A DNA stretch of 64,000 nt from Colius striatus. Taxonomy: Eukaryota; Chordata; Aves; Coliiformes; Coliidae. A program made the position numbers and the translations under genes. The stretch is from contig NC_084781.1 in NCBI RefSeq assembly GCF_028858725.1, forward strand, positions 5,526,513 to 5,590,512. The letters run 5' to 3'. Below the pieces are notes generated by a model that searched no databases, was not told the DNA's origin, and saw nothing but the letters and a program-made list of their open reading frames with translations. This document shows positions 47,345-61,000 of this stretch, piece after piece; within the stretch, counting starts at the first letter, position 1; each line of letters opens with the position of its first letter.

Positions 47345-49960
47345 AAGGCTTGATGGCCCTGTCCTCCTTCAGCAGCAAAAGGATTTCACAGCCTCACAGA
47401 TGCTGTAGATGCAAGCTGACCTCATGGACACATCAAGTCTCCCTGAGACAGTGCAGAGAACTGTGTCTTCCACCTACATTTCTCTTCGGAGGACACATAT
47501 TTATTTTCACATGATGAGTAGTTTCCTATCTGATTCTGCTGACAAAAAAAAACCCTCTTCCCCTTGGAAGAGCTGCCTCTGAAGCTGGCAACCCATCTTC
47601 TCTCAGAACTGTGAGAAGACAGAGCTGCTCCTTGGCTGATGAAGGCTAAAAAGAACAGCTCAGAGCTGCAGTGAGAACGTTCCTGCTGTGGAACAGGACC
47701 AGCTGAGTGCTGCCCTGCAGATGGATTGGGGAATATGGCTTAAAGAATTCAGTAATGGGACAAGGGAGATGCTGCCACAGGATTTTATGTCAATGTTAAG
47801 AAAATCCTGCAATGTGCAAAATGACATGTGGATGATAACATGAAGAAATGGCATAAAATCTTTATCTACTGCAATGTCTTCCTCCAATACCTGCCGCTCT
47901 AACTGCAGTCATGCACTATGTGCATTCCCTTTTCTCATAAAGCAGTGTTCTGTAACCAGGAGCAGCACACTAAAACCAACGTCAGAAATGCAGAATTAAG
48001 TGAGGGGTACAGAACAGTTTCTCTCACTGAAGGGTTGTACAGATATGCATCCCCACAACAACATGTACAGAAGTGAGTAGCGAGCTCTTGGCTCTGACTG
48101 AAAATGAAACAAGGAAAATTCTCAACTGAACTGTGAGGCAGCCATTTAAAAGCCACTGCCTATATTTAGGGCAGTCACCCAATCCTTTGAGTACAGCAGC
48201 TGTCTGTGTGCCTGAGATACTGGGAATGAATCCTGGTCAACTTTAGAGAGAGCTTTGGACTTTTCCTCCATTTTTTTTGTATTTCATACTGTCAGCTTTA
48301 GTTGGCAACACAGAGCACACACCTTGTGGTGTTTTTTGCTAATTCTCTCAGGCAGACCTTTGAGAATTTATGGATTTAAAATAGTGTTAATAATGCAATA
48401 TAGCAGTTGTCCAAAAGGCTTCTGCCACTGGACTGAATTTGTCAGTTGCAGCATTGGCAGTTGAACAGGGCTCCCAAGCAGCATCTTCAGGAATGCTTGG
48501 CACATTCTGTTCCCAAATAATGCTAAATGCAGATTGTGGGACAACACTTTTATCGACAGTGTTTAAAAACATATTTCCTGGTACATTTTATAAACACACA
48601 TCATTTTGCATATTATGTCTCCACTAAATGTAAAAAGCATGAAGGAGTTCATGCTCATTAGAAAAGAATGAAGCTGGTACAGGCAGTGTTTGCTAAGACA
48701 GAAGTGTTTTTGAGGACCAATCCTACAATTTTTCTACCTTTTTGCCTGTGTTATCCCATAGACCTCAGCAAGGCTGTTGTAAGGCCAGAGTAACATTTGC
48801 AGGAAAAAGCCCCTTTTAAGTAACGGGTACAGTGTGTTTTTCTACCTGAGAAGGGTTTTTTCTGTCCATTCTATCCAGCTGATCTCAATGGGGCTGTCGT
48901 ACAGTCTGCAGTAGAAGACCCTTCGTTTATAACAGGTATGGGATTATGTTGTTGGAAAGGCTGGTTCTTTCGAGTCCCAGAATTCCTCTTTCTGCTCTTC
49001 TAAGTTTCTGTACTCCATGCCTAGCATGAAAACCTGTCCTTTGGACTGAGAAGGATTAAATGGGCACAGGATTTACTTAGAAGAGCGTGTCAGGGAGTTG
49101 TGGGACACTCTAGCACTCATGCTGGGCAGCAGTTATGTACCTCCTTGCGCTGAATCCCTGGTACAAGAACTAGAAAGAGATGCTGGCTTCTGTCCTAGTT
49201 CTGCATCATGGGGAGAAACTGGATTTTTAAAGAAACACTGTTAAATATGGACTATAGTTCAGGAGATGGGAGGTCTTCCAGAAGGTGCAGACTCCAACAG
49301 GTCATTAAAAAAACCCCTATTTAAGTGAAACAGCCCATTGCAATGGTATGCACAGCATGTGGTACTGTTTTTTTCCCTCACCCAGCAGGAGAGCTGGGGT
49401 GGGGGACAACAAGCTGCACTAAGGGCATGCTCCTGGGTCTAGAGTGGTGTAACTTTGCACATCCATCAAGTTAAACCAGTTTTGCAGTGGACATAAGTAG
49501 GGCTGGGTTTGGCTCTGAGGAAGTTGCTTTCACTCGCTCACCTCACACAGTTCTGCTGGTCTGTGGATCAGCCCTTTTGTAATTCTGAACGAATCTGAGC
49601 TATAGTAGATTAACAAGTGCCTCAGAGCCTGGAATGGTTCTTCATCTCCTGCTCCCCAAGGAGCTGGTATTTGGTGTTGTTTCTGGAAGTAAAGCCTATC
49701 TTGGAGATAATCAGATGCTCTGCATGGGAACAGGAGTTGTAATTTTGCCTGTTTCCCAAGTCTTGACTAGCTAAAATGTCAGCCATGTGTTTTGAGGTAA
49801 GGACTTTTTCTAATGGGTTTGGTTTTGCACTGAGTATTTGACGTTTCTGCCAGCCTGTCTCCTGTGTCCTGAGGTTGTTATGCTCAGGTGTTAAATGAGT
49901 GCGAATGTATGAAATGTTCCTTGAACATTAAAGATTCGATTCTTAGTTTTAATTAATAAA
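47345..49960. other. C11orf52 3' UTR and downstream spacer
   Basis: Poly(A) signal uncertain: a CATAAA variant near 47936-47941 and a clear AATAAA at 49955-49960. Between about 48740 and 48925 two gacctcagcaaggctg / gatctcaatggggctg segments resemble copies of an old diverged repeat. No gene recognised. Confidence 0.5.
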
Positions 49961-49974
49961 TCTGCACTTTTTGG

Positions 49975-50300
49975 GGGAGGCTGCCGCCTGCTTCGCCGCC
50001 CAGGGCTGAGGGGCGCGGGAGAGGGCCTGGGGCCCACGAGTCGGAGGAGTCGCCACGCCTCAGCTCCGCGATGCCAGGCCACAAGCCGCGTTCCCGGCGC
50101 CTGCCTCCCTGCCCGGCTCCCGCCCTCAGCCCCGGCCGCCCGCCCCCGCTGCGGGCGGGGCTGCTCCGGCCGGGCGGGGCCTCCCCGGCCCGCCCCCGTC
50201 CCCATGGCGAGCGGCGACGCGCCGCGGCCGGGCCCCGGGCCCGCACTCTCCCGCCCGCGCCGGCCGCAGGTAGGGCCGCAGGGCGAGGGGCCTCAGCGCT
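49975..50300. promoter_or_regulatory. CpG island promoter between C11orf52 and DIXDC1
   Basis: Very high GC and dense CG dinucleotides. GC boxes GGGCGGGG occur at 50153-50160 and 50172-50179 with others in reverse orientation. No TATA box. Boundaries with AT-rich DNA are sharp on the left. Confidence 0.75.
50204..50269 (+). CDS. Candidate alternative first coding exon of DIXDC1
   Basis: ATG just downstream of two GC boxes opens MASGDAPRPGPGPALSRPRR plus PQ, 22 codons, ending in phase 0 at a donor (CAG|gtaggg). DIXDC1 exon 2 starts in phase 0, so splicing to it would be in frame. Could instead be the 5' end of a noncoding transcript. The peptide is low-complexity and GC-driven, so protein evidence is weak. 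Confidence 0.35.
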
Positions 50301-53300
50301 CCCCCTGCCCGGGACCCCCTGTTTTCCCTGGGCCGTCCCCAGGGACTCCTCAGCCCCCGGGACCGCCTTGCTTCTGGGGTTCGTGGCCCATTCCGGAGAT
50401 CGCGGCCCCTTGCCCGGGGCCTACCATTCCCCATGCCCAGGTCTCCCTCAGCCAGTCCTGCCCCAGGGGACCCCCATGCGCTAGTTCCCCCCAGGCCGAC
50501 TCCACTTCCAGAGACACCTGGGGCCTCCCAGCCGCTCCCAGGCCTCAGATCCTTGCTCCACACCTCATGGCCTCGCTGCTCACTCTCTCTCAGCCCCACT
50601 TTGCAGAACGGGCCCCAAAATGCGTCAGCCTGGGGCAGATTCATTAACTCGCCTTGGTACCTGTCCTGTCCTACCTCTTGGCCGTTGGTCCCTAAGGATG
50701 TACCAGGATGACACAGCCAAGATAATGGTGACCATCTGCCTAATCATTACAGTCCTCCCCACCTTTAGATGATTATTAAAGCATGTGATTACTACTGTAA
50801 TTTAGTCTCCCATTTTCCATTCTGTTGACTCTCCCAGACTCTCCCACCTTTCCTTTCACTTAGAGAGGAAAGCTAAGCAAAGAAAACACAGATTACCAGA
50901 ATATTCCTAAATATAAATGCAATTATTTGGAATGGTTTCCTAAAATTGTTTATCAATATTTTCTGTCGGGCCTAAATGCACTGAATCAAGTCATAGCTTT
51001 AATATTTGCCACTGGGGACCAGCACAGCTTTGGCTGGCGTGTTTGGCTACTGTTAAACTTGGATTCCCTCTCTACAAATGGGGAGAGATAATTAGATCCT
51101 ATGTGCAGTGTAAGCCAAGGTAATAATGTTTTTTACATGTGTTTCAAGGGAAATTCTGTCCACCAGACATACTTTACATGAGGAAGAAAACACAAAACTA
51201 TGTAAAATGCCCTGACTGTAGTCCTTGGGTATATTTTTCTGTAGGCAATGAAAGAAGGTAGCAACTTTCCTCCCTTGTTTTAGTTAAAATTCATACACTT
51301 TATTGGTTAGTCTGTTCTCCCTCTAAGAAAATTCTCTTTTCTGTTTAATATATTTGCTTCTCCATCTCAGGCTTCAAGGGGGAAGGAGTGCTGGTACATT
51401 CCCCTTGACACGGAGCAGAGCTGTGGCATCCAGCATGGGAACTCTGATTGACATGGTGCCCCAACACACATCACAGCCTGCTGCATCCTCTGTGAGTTTC
51501 CAGTTTTGTGTCTGACCTCTGTTTTGGATGCTTGATGGGGAGGTTGGGATGGGACACTCAGTGACACAAAGGCATTAGTTGCATTAGGTAGCTCTTTTTG
51601 CTGTTAAGGGCAATCATAGCCTCACAGCCTTTGTTTCTGAATCAGCCTCACTTGTTTTTATTTCTCCAACCAAAATGTCGTTAACAAAAGCTGAACTGTG
51701 GCCACTGATCTTTCTCTCTTTCTCGAGAGCTGATAAGAGAGACAGAGAATAAAGTGCCTTAAATTTCTTGGATGGAAGTCTTGAAGGAAGGCTTATGTGA
51801 TGACACTGGTGGTGTTTCTGTGACACAACAGTCTCAGCAACGGGAAATGGAGCAGCAACAGGGCTTTCTCACGCACCTTGCCAGGAATTCAACAGGGGCA
51901 AGTACAAGACTTAAAGTTATGCTGAAATTGGCCAGGAGGGGGCAATGGCACCAACCAAACTGTTATCCTAGATGCTTGTTTCGAAGGTCACTTAACACCA
52001 GGAACCATTGATATGCACATCCTTTTGGTATCATTGCCCCGTGCCCTTAATGTTGGAATCATCTTCAGAGACAATTATGAAGCATTCGTTTTAGCGAGAG
52101 GCTGATTTGTGTACTGCTTGCAAAGGCAACATTCAAAAACATCTATTATGATGTTATAAAGCTGAAAGAAAAATATGCTTCCTGCTACAGAAAGCTTGAC
52201 ATTTAGGAGTGAAGCACAAAGATGGGAGAACTAGCGTTTAATTTTCAAAAGGTATTTTCAGCACACATATGCAGCCCAGATGCACGTGTTACCACAATAA
52301 AGAGTGGCTCAGCATGGTCTGCCTCAGCCTAGCAGTCAGAAATGGCCTAGTTTCTATTCTCTGACATTCATATTGTCAAAGTGAGACAGTTCTGCTTCAA
52401 AGATAAGAAACCCCATGTCGAAGTAAATCTTTGATGACAAATTCTCAGATGGAAATCGTATTGCCAGCAGGCCTGTACCTGAACCTGCTCAGCCCATGTG
52501 GCTGACAGCCCTCTCACCCTCACACTGTGATGTGTCCTGCTGGGAAATGGCACGGGGAGCATTCTGTGACTGAGGGATGTGTTATTTATCTGTTGTGACT
52601 GCAAAGCTGTAATTGGGGATAGTGCCACAGAGAGCCTGTACAGGGACTTTGGAATTGGTTTCAGTTTAGATGATCAAATAGCCATGTCTCACTTGTGAAG
52701 AAAGCCTGTCTGCATCCTTGACAAATCAGAGATGCCTGCCAAGACTTAACATACAAGGTCTAGAGACAAATGCAGACTGCACTGCAAGCAGTGACTTAAT
52801 GGCATTCTCTATATCCTGCTGTTGTGCAAAGGTGTTGGAGCCCTTACAGGCTGGAGCACAAGTGCTGAAAATGCTTCATTTTACCTCTTGCTAACACAAC
52901 AGGGCACCTAATAAATGCCACTGAAGTGCACTGTGATAAACAAACTGGTGTTCTCAGTGTAACTTCTTATGATTTAAACAGCACATTTTTCACAAAAGAT
53001 CCTGTTTGTGCTGTGCTCTTTATTGATAAAGAATAAAGAATAACTAAAGATATTATCTCTTTTTCTCTTTTAATCCCGTAAATCTGGGTTATGTGTCCAG
53101 TGTAAAGTCTGTGGCTGGGAACTGCCTGCCTTTGGCTTCTCCATTTCTCAAAGGACAGGGGTAAATATCTACATCTCACAGGGATTATGAACATAAAATG
53201 TTTAATCTACTGTCAAATTCATAAAACACATTATAAAAACAATCAGAGAACACCTAACAGCCACCTGCAACCTCTCTGTGTATTCAGAGTGCATTTGATT

Positions 53301-54766
53301 TTACTTTGGTACATCTGGAGTTAATTTGTTTTGTTACAGAAATTGAAGTGGTATAGGGAAGGGATGAGCTTGGCATCCTAACCTGTTAATATTAATCCTA
53401 ACCTGTTAATATTAGAAGTCTTCTATGAATGTATGTTTACTGTCTAGCACTGGAAACCAGTTAACAAATATAACCTTTTTCTTTGTGATTAATGGTCAAG
53501 ACCAGCATTATAAAGTCCACAGAAAAGGCTCGGAGTGGGTTTTGTGGTTGTTGGTTGTTGGGGTTTTATTTGAATGAGGCCACTTTCTGTCTGATGGGGA
53601 AATCACTGCTTCAGTTTTTGTATGAAATATTGTTGAAATGGCAAAAAATACGTGATTGCATCACAAAAAAATGGTGAGAAATATTTATTGCTGTCTATTT
53701 AATGGCATTTTGAGTCTCAGGAATAAACTGGATCAAGGTACCAACCACCAGCATTGCCAGTTTACAAGACTTCTGTTGTTTTGCTTAACAGATGTAATAC
53801 TATAATACATGAAGACATAACATTCTCAGTCACCACTGAATTATGGTAAACATGAATAAATAATTTAAACTTTATGTCATGGAAGTGTGGGGGCTGACTG
53901 CTTTCCAACCACTTGTGTGGGGGTTTACAGGGTCATTACCTGCTGCTTGTCTTCCTGTATTTCACCTGTCTCTCCATATATGACAGGGTAAAATGGTAAA
54001 ATGATGCAATTGTGGGGTTTTTTCCCCAGATGCTTCAATACCTAGACAGGAAAACATGCTTGTTTTCAAATGTGTCTCTCACTTAGGAATGCCTGGCCAG
54101 ATATTTTGAAACTTGAAGGCACAGTCTGATATCACTGGCCACTCTGTGGGCTGGCAGTCAGAGCCCTTGGCAGAAAAGGTCTTCATCCATTCTGAGAGGG
54201 ATTTTTTTTTGTGGGTTTCATTTTAGTTTTTTCTGGGCTCTTCCTGTAAGGTGAGATGAAGTTTGAGAGATTGCCTGGAGGTATTTGAGACTTGCCTCTG
54301 GAATTAATGCAGTTATTATTAATTTGGAAACTTTGCTGAGGAATGTATTTCATTCCAGTTTGAAAGATTTATGTTTTTTTCTTCTTTTGACTTCACTGCC
54401 AGGACAGCTAGAGCAGGGCCAAGTACTGTGCAAATGTTACCAGCTGTATTATTGTCTGGTTTGCAGCTTCCTGTTGTCCCAAGTTGCTGACCACACTGCT
54501 GTTTCTTTGGGGCTGCAGAACGCTTGCTGAGAGTTAAAGCTGGCAGCTCTTAACAATCTTTCCTTTCGCTTTTCCAGCTGAGCAAGGCATGTGCTATTTG
54601 CCCTTCCTTTTCTCTCTCCCTGCCCCCATGCCATACAGGGCTTGCTGTGTTTGGTGGGTTTGAAAATCTCATCTATGCAGCAGATTTTGCGTGAGTCCAA
54701 CTGCTGGAAATGGGTTTCAGATGTTTCTCCAACTCAGCCCTGGGCCTGCATCTTGTAAGCTGATGC
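50301..54766. other. Spacer or 5' intron upstream of DIXDC1 exon 1
   Basis: GC-rich tail to about 50.6 kb, then AT-rich DNA with nothing recognisable apart from a 20-bp tandem duplication. May be intronic if the CpG island drives DIXDC1. Confidence 0.6.
53375..53414. repeat. Tandem duplication, 20-bp unit, two copies
   Basis: Unit atcctaacctgttaatatta occurs twice in perfect tandem. Confidence 0.9.
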
Positions 54767-54780
54767 GTTGCTATAGGAAC
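54767..54780. promoter_or_regulatory. X-box (RFX-type) motif upstream of DIXDC1
   Basis: GTTGCTATAGGAAC is close to the palindromic RFX consensus GTTGCCATGGCAAC (11 of 14 positions). It lies about 240 bp upstream of the DIXDC1 start codon. Confidence 0.45.
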
Positions 54781-55020
54781 CGTGTGACATCTCTTCCACT
54801 ACTCCCCCAGCAGCTCCCTCTCGAGCATGCCCAGTGCAAGCCTTGACTTTGGCTCAACTATCTGTGTGCTGTAACGGGCTGCACATATGAGACTATGAAT
54901 GCGGTTCCTGATGAGCTCCAACTCTTTGTCTTTGGGAGGAGGAGGAAGAGGTCGTGCCCAGAGCTGGAGGATCTGCCCTGTGTCCTTTGAGACCCTCGCC
55001 CATCGGTGGGCTCGTGGAGA

Positions 55021-55080
55021 ATGCTCACGTGTTTGGCCAGGGGGAATTTACTGGATATTCTTCAGGAGGGCTTCACAGAG
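55021..55080 (+). CDS. DIXDC1: DIXDC1 exon 1 (long isoform)
   Basis: Twenty codons, one or two of them changed relative to each stretch of the human start, ending in phase 0 at gtaaaa. The ATG has a purine at -3 (agaATGc). Confidence 0.93.
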
Positions 55081-58000
55081 GTAAAACGCACGTCCCAAGT
55101 CTCACACAGACCGTTTCGGGGCAAGCCAGCATGCTTTTGTGCAGCATCTCTCAGGAATTGTTATGTTCCCAGTGCTTTGGGAAACAGAGAAGGATAAAAA
55201 TGAGCAGGATTTCGGGGCGGGAGAGCTGGGCAGCTCAGCCAGGGGTCTGCAATCAGCTGTAGTTTTTTGAGGAGTCTGTGGCTATTTTACAACTGGTGTT
55301 TTTAGCCTGGAGTTTTTATTGTCTTCACAGCACTTTACTGTTGTACCAGTAAATAATGTAAACTCCAGCAAGGTTATGGAGCATAGTTTATTTTCTAGAA
55401 TGGACTCCTCTCATGAGGAAATGAAATCTCTGTGTCTGAAGGCTGCTGGAAAGCCTGTAAATCTGCTTTGTGGACACACATCTCTTGGGAGAGGCTGACA
55501 AAGAGCAAGCTGGCGGGTATTCTTCCCCATCTTGTTCAGTAGGTTGAATTTCTAGGGGATTGAAATTCATCCTGGGCAGGGAAATATAATTTTTGAACTG
55601 TTCCTTATTTGCTTATTCTGCTGTTAGGGAGATTAATAAATCATAAAATAAGGAGTGTGAAGTACCAAGAAATTCCAGAGATGAGAATCTTGTAACTGCA
55701 TGGGGAGTGCAGATTGCTGTCTCCTTCTCTCTTTAGGATGCACAAGGATTAGTTCAGTTGGACTCTTTATGGACTCAAAATGCCAGGGCAACCACTGCCT
55801 GGCTGTGCACCATTCAGACTGTGCTGGAGCATGATTTCCCACAAGGAAAATTGTGGAGACTGTGCTGAAACAAAAGAGTCGTTGCTATTTGCTTCCTCAC
55901 TTGGTGGCAGGGATAGTCTCTTGGTGTGCTTTATTCTTCCTGAGAGTTCATACCTTATTGTTGTTTGTGTTTAGTGGTTCCTTGTCCTTGCAAAGCTCAG
56001 CCTCCACCTGACTGTTCTGCCCCCCTACTCCATTCTTCACAGAAAATTAACAGCCTGGGATTAACAGCACCAATCATCACAGGGAAAACAACCGTGGGCA
56101 TGAAACTTGAGCTTCACTGCTTCAGGCCAGCCACAGGTCTCCTTTGATTGTTCTGTGTAACTGTGTGTAAGTACTCTGTCCCCTCCTCCACAGAGTATCT
56201 CAGTGTCAGTTTTAGCTAGCAAAAGTATTGGTTTAGCTCAAGCTTACCCTTCTGTAACAGATCCTTCTCTGACATGAGCTAATAGTAGCCTGTATATTAA
56301 TAATATAGTTGATAATGGGTGCAAAGAACTGTTTTACGTTCAGTGCTCACCCCACTCTGTCTAGTTTTCCCCTGTGGGCATCACACAACTCCTGTCCCTC
56401 CTGTAATTAATGGACTATGCATCCTTGAAGGTGTTTCCCTGCTGTTTATTGAGACTAATCGTACTCTGAGGCAGCTAAATAATTCAGTCCCACAGCTGGA
56501 TGGTGGCACAGGAACGTATTGATGCTAAGCCCAGTAGTTAATAGTGCAAGGAAACCACAGAGGGCAGGATCTCCTCTGTGGTGACTCTGTCCATGTGGCC
56601 TCAGCTTGTTCTTTCTCCTTGAGGAAATGGAATTTATTGAGACAGGCACTCAGACTTCTGTCAGCTCTTTAAAACAGATGGTGTACACAGAAATGTGTCA
56701 GAAATGGGCCTGACAGCTCCAAGACTTTCATGTGTCTGCATTTTAACAATAACATACTTCTCTTTTTCAAGTTGCAAGATCATTTTCTCTGGCAATCTTA
56801 ATTGTGTAGTTATGTCATTTGAAACAGCTATTTGATTGTTGTTTTTTTAAGGCTTGGCCAGAGTGAGAAAGGCTAGGATCTGAAGAACCACCTGAACCTT
56901 GCCAGGTAGCCAGTCTGGTCTGCAAGAGACAGCTTGGGCAGCTGCTGCATTGTAGCTCTGCTAAGCCTCAAGTACAGGCATTAGAAAACAGAGATGGGCT
57001 TCCCACACCTGGATTTATATGGACATTGACTCACTGTAGCAGGAATTCTTACCAATTCCCAAAGCCCTTGTGCCTGGCCAGCTGTAGGACCATCAGCAAG
57101 AGAAGGACCTATTTGCCTGTTATATAGGATTAGAGGTTAGAGCAGTTAAGATTCAATCCCCCACTGAGGTTCACTGTATGTCTAAGCCAGGCTATTGGTT
57201 GCATAGTAGTGTCTGTCCTTTGTCACAATGTATTACAGTGCACAGTAACAGTCAAAGATTTATTGTTATTAAAGCATTTTACAAAGAACATAAAAATTAG
57301 TGCAGCTGCTTTATAGCTGTAGAACTGAGGCACACAGAGGTAAAGTGCACTGACAGATTCACAGCAAGTCATTGGCAAAGTGAGGAAAATAGGCTGTGTG
57401 TGAAATCTGCCTTCAGTGCCCTTCGTCCTGGGCAAGGCAATCTCACTGGGCATCCCTTCCACTTGTCTTCTTATGAAAGGTTCTTGCCTGCAAAAAGCTC
57501 TGTTCAGTCATACCGTGTGCTCAGTCTCTGCACAAGGATTCTTTTTCCCTGCCTGTAAAGGGGCTAGTGACTGCATTCTGCTAAATAAGGAACAATGCTC
57601 CTTTTCTTTCCTGAAGCATCAGGGAATGTCTCAGTGCAACTTGTTTTGACAGACCTTAGACTTTGTTTGAGTGTAGTGGAACCATGTCATAATTAAGGAT
57701 GAGTCATGTGCTCTGAAGTACTGGCAGTTTGCAGTAAAGATCTCTTGTGGTTCAGGTTTTTGCCTGTATACTTGCATGGAAACACTGCCTGTGTGAGAAA
57801 AGGGCCTCAAAATACCAGACTGAAGAAAATGCCAGCAAGCTGCTCTCTTAGGAGACCAGACACTTGTTCCCTCCCAGTAACAAGTGGTAGTTTATTTAGC
57901 CAGGATGTCACAGACAGCTGTCATTTCAACGAAGGCTTGTCTAACTTCAAAATGTGCCATGCCCTAATCTCAGAGGAGGTGTAAATTAACTTTATGCAGT

Positions 58001-61000
58001 GTAATGTAGATGGCACTGATAATAAAGGGCAGAGAAGTACATCAAGGCATTGTGATCTACCTGTATTCACTGTCAGGCAGACTGGACTGTTGATGGTTGG
58101 GGGAGAGAAACGTGAGTCCTAAGCAGTGGGTGCTGAACTGCAATGGTTAAATGAGAATATCAAGGACACCTACAACTGTCAGGAGATTTTCTGTGGAGCT
58201 ACTGCTTTTCTTCCACCTGCATAAAATACTAGGTAATGACACTTAATTGTAATTATCTGTATGAGATTACAGCCCCTGAGAAAAAACAGCTGACCCTGGA
58301 AGGGCATTTTCCTCCTGCATATCACTGTCTGTCACTTGAAAGCACAGAGATAAAGCTATTTTCCTGTATCTGGTAGGTCTGAGGCACTTCTCCAGGGTTT
58401 GTGCTGAATAAGTGACACCAAGCAAAATCCTGCTCTGAGATGTGTTGTGCTTATTGAGATGCTAACCTGTAATTTGTCAGCAGAAGTGCCTGCAGATTGG
58501 GAACTGCAGGTGGCCCCAAGTACCTTGCTTTGACAATCCTTCCCTGCTGTGCCAAGTCATTTAATGCTTCCAGAGTGACTGGGATATAAACACCCAACAA
58601 AGATGTGCCCAGGAGATGAAACCATGTGGGCTCTAACTTTCTTTAGGTAAGGGAGTTGCTCCTCCCATTGCAAGGTACAGGTAAACCTGCCCTTTTTTTG
58701 GAACACAAAGCTGTGTTAACTTAAACAGGATTAAGCTTAACTCCACCATAATCCTAACGAGATGTGCTTTGCATAGTAAATCTTAGACTAGACTGGTATG
58801 TTTTTCTTCTGAAAAACCTGGGTTTTGAAAGAAATACTGGTACAGGAGTAGAACAGTGTGAGCCCTATCAAGTGTAAGATTTGGCTGAACAAAACCTCCA
58901 ACCGAAATGTAGGCAGAAACAAAACTGCAGTGCTCAGTGATTAAAGGAGGAATTATTTGGCTAATTATTCAATTATTATGAAGGAAGAGGATAAGCTGGA
59001 GAGAACAACAGCTGTTCCCCCTTTGATTGCCCTTAGATGTAGCTGTGAGCCATACCAGTTTATAAACCAAAGGTTTTAAAGGGAGTTAAGGGGAGGGAGT
59101 TGTTGAGTTCTGTGAAAGTTGGAAGTTCTGTAGGAAGCTGTAGTACCATAGTTACAGCATCGTAGGAACTGGTGTAATTGGTCTAGTAGGCTCTCTCCCC
59201 TCAGCTAGAAAGACTAAAGTTAAACTGGAGGAGTGGTAGGAATTAACTGTCAGTGCAGGGAACCTGAGCAGGTTTAGGGAACTACTGGGTCCAGCCTCCT
59301 AGGCACAAAGGCTCACTTTGCTCAGTGTGGTTTGTGTTCTGCTTTGTGTCTGCCTCTTTTTGCTAAGTATTTAGAAGGCACAAAATGTAATGTCCTACAC
59401 TATTGTTAGGAAGCAGTGTGAAAACTCAGGGGAAACAGCCTTGGAAAAGGAAAGGAGGAGGACTTAGGAGGTGTGTCATTCACCTTCTCCCTTGCTCTTA
59501 ACCTCCTTTTTCTCCTCTTTGGAATCTTTTTGACTAAAAGGAGCTGAGACTTATGTGTGACTGGCTGGGCCACTTTTATCATTGAGCTGTGATGCCTGAA
59601 GCCACAAATGGTGGTAGAGCACTGGGTTTTTGGTTTATTTCTACAGGTAAGTGACAAGCATGGGCTAGGGAGTGTTTTTGTGGGGTGGAATGGGCTGTGT
59701 AGAGATGCTGTTCTCATGGCAGCATACATCCTGGCAAATCTTTGTTTCCTCTGTGCTGCAAGATGATACCTGGAGTACTTCAACCAAACAGATGCTGTGA
59801 GCGTTGTCCATCTGAGCAGATCATATTGCTGTGGTAATACTTGGGGCTGTTCCACATATTGCTGTGAATTGAGACAGTTGTCTTTGAAACAAGTGTTTTC
59901 CTTTTTTTGATGGTTCTGATTCATTAAACTGAATCTGTGGCTACAGATCAAGGCCTTGTGCATCTATTGGAGGTGTAGGACCACAAGTGTGGCCCACAAA
60001 ATCTTTGTTATTACACAGTTCATGCCAGCTCATGAGGAAGCCAGAAAAAGTGGTGAAGCAGTACATTTTTTTACTTGCTGTCTTAAAAACTGCCATTAGG
60101 TTTTCTGCTGAGCAGCTTGGGGGCTTTGTCCCTCCGTGCATTTGATACCACATTCCCATTTTTAGGTCACTTAACTTTTATATCTTTTATATTCTCGGTA
60201 AGTTCAGTCACCCACTTACCTCAGCTGCCAGAAGTGACAGCTTACTCTCAGGGTTTCTAGCTTTGCAGTAATCCAAGTCTCTTACTAAAGCAATTACATC
60301 TTGTAGTTCTTGAATACAAAATCAGGAAATGCTGATGGTCCAACTGTCTGACCTTCTACGGGAAAACCTTATGCGTTTGTGCGGGGAAAAAAAGGGCAAA
60401 GATAACCAGCCACAGTAAGTCTGCTAAGGAACTGTAAGTCTGCAGTATTACAGCAGCTACTGTTGTGGAATGACTTTGGGTGAGATCTATATTGCATTTG
60501 CTTATAAACTTGGCTATTTCTATAATGGCACTGTATTACTGTAAATGAACCTCCCTCTTTTCTCTGGTACTTGTTTGAAGACATTAAAGCTTTCTTGAAT
60601 CTGTAATCGAAGGCATGTGGTCTCTCTGGCTCTGGCATTAGACTTGTGAGACTTAACAGTACCCTACATGATCAGTTAAAAGACAATTGCAAGAATTGGG
60701 AATGCTTTTTGCAGGAGGCAAGAGTTAGCACTGCTGTTCTGAAAAGCAGCAGGGAATCATCAGCTTGTGCGAGAGAGGGGAAATCAAGGCTTGTTGATTC
60801 TCCACGCTGCCCAGTCACGCTAAGCAGAAAATAAAGACCTCTGAAACAGGGGAGAAAAACTGACATACATGGTTGCCATTACAGCCAAAGAAGAGCATGC
60901 AGATGCAGCCTGTGTGACAGGGCAAGTCTGCTCCAGCAAGCATGCATCACATCTGCCACTTCTGCTTTTACTGTTTTTTTTTTCTCCAAAGACACCAGGC

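Noticed and set aside
50071-50647. Open frames of about 137-172 codons over and after the CpG island
   Set aside because: Composition-driven, overlapping on both strands, with no domain. Only the short ATG-to-donor segment was kept, as a low-confidence exon.
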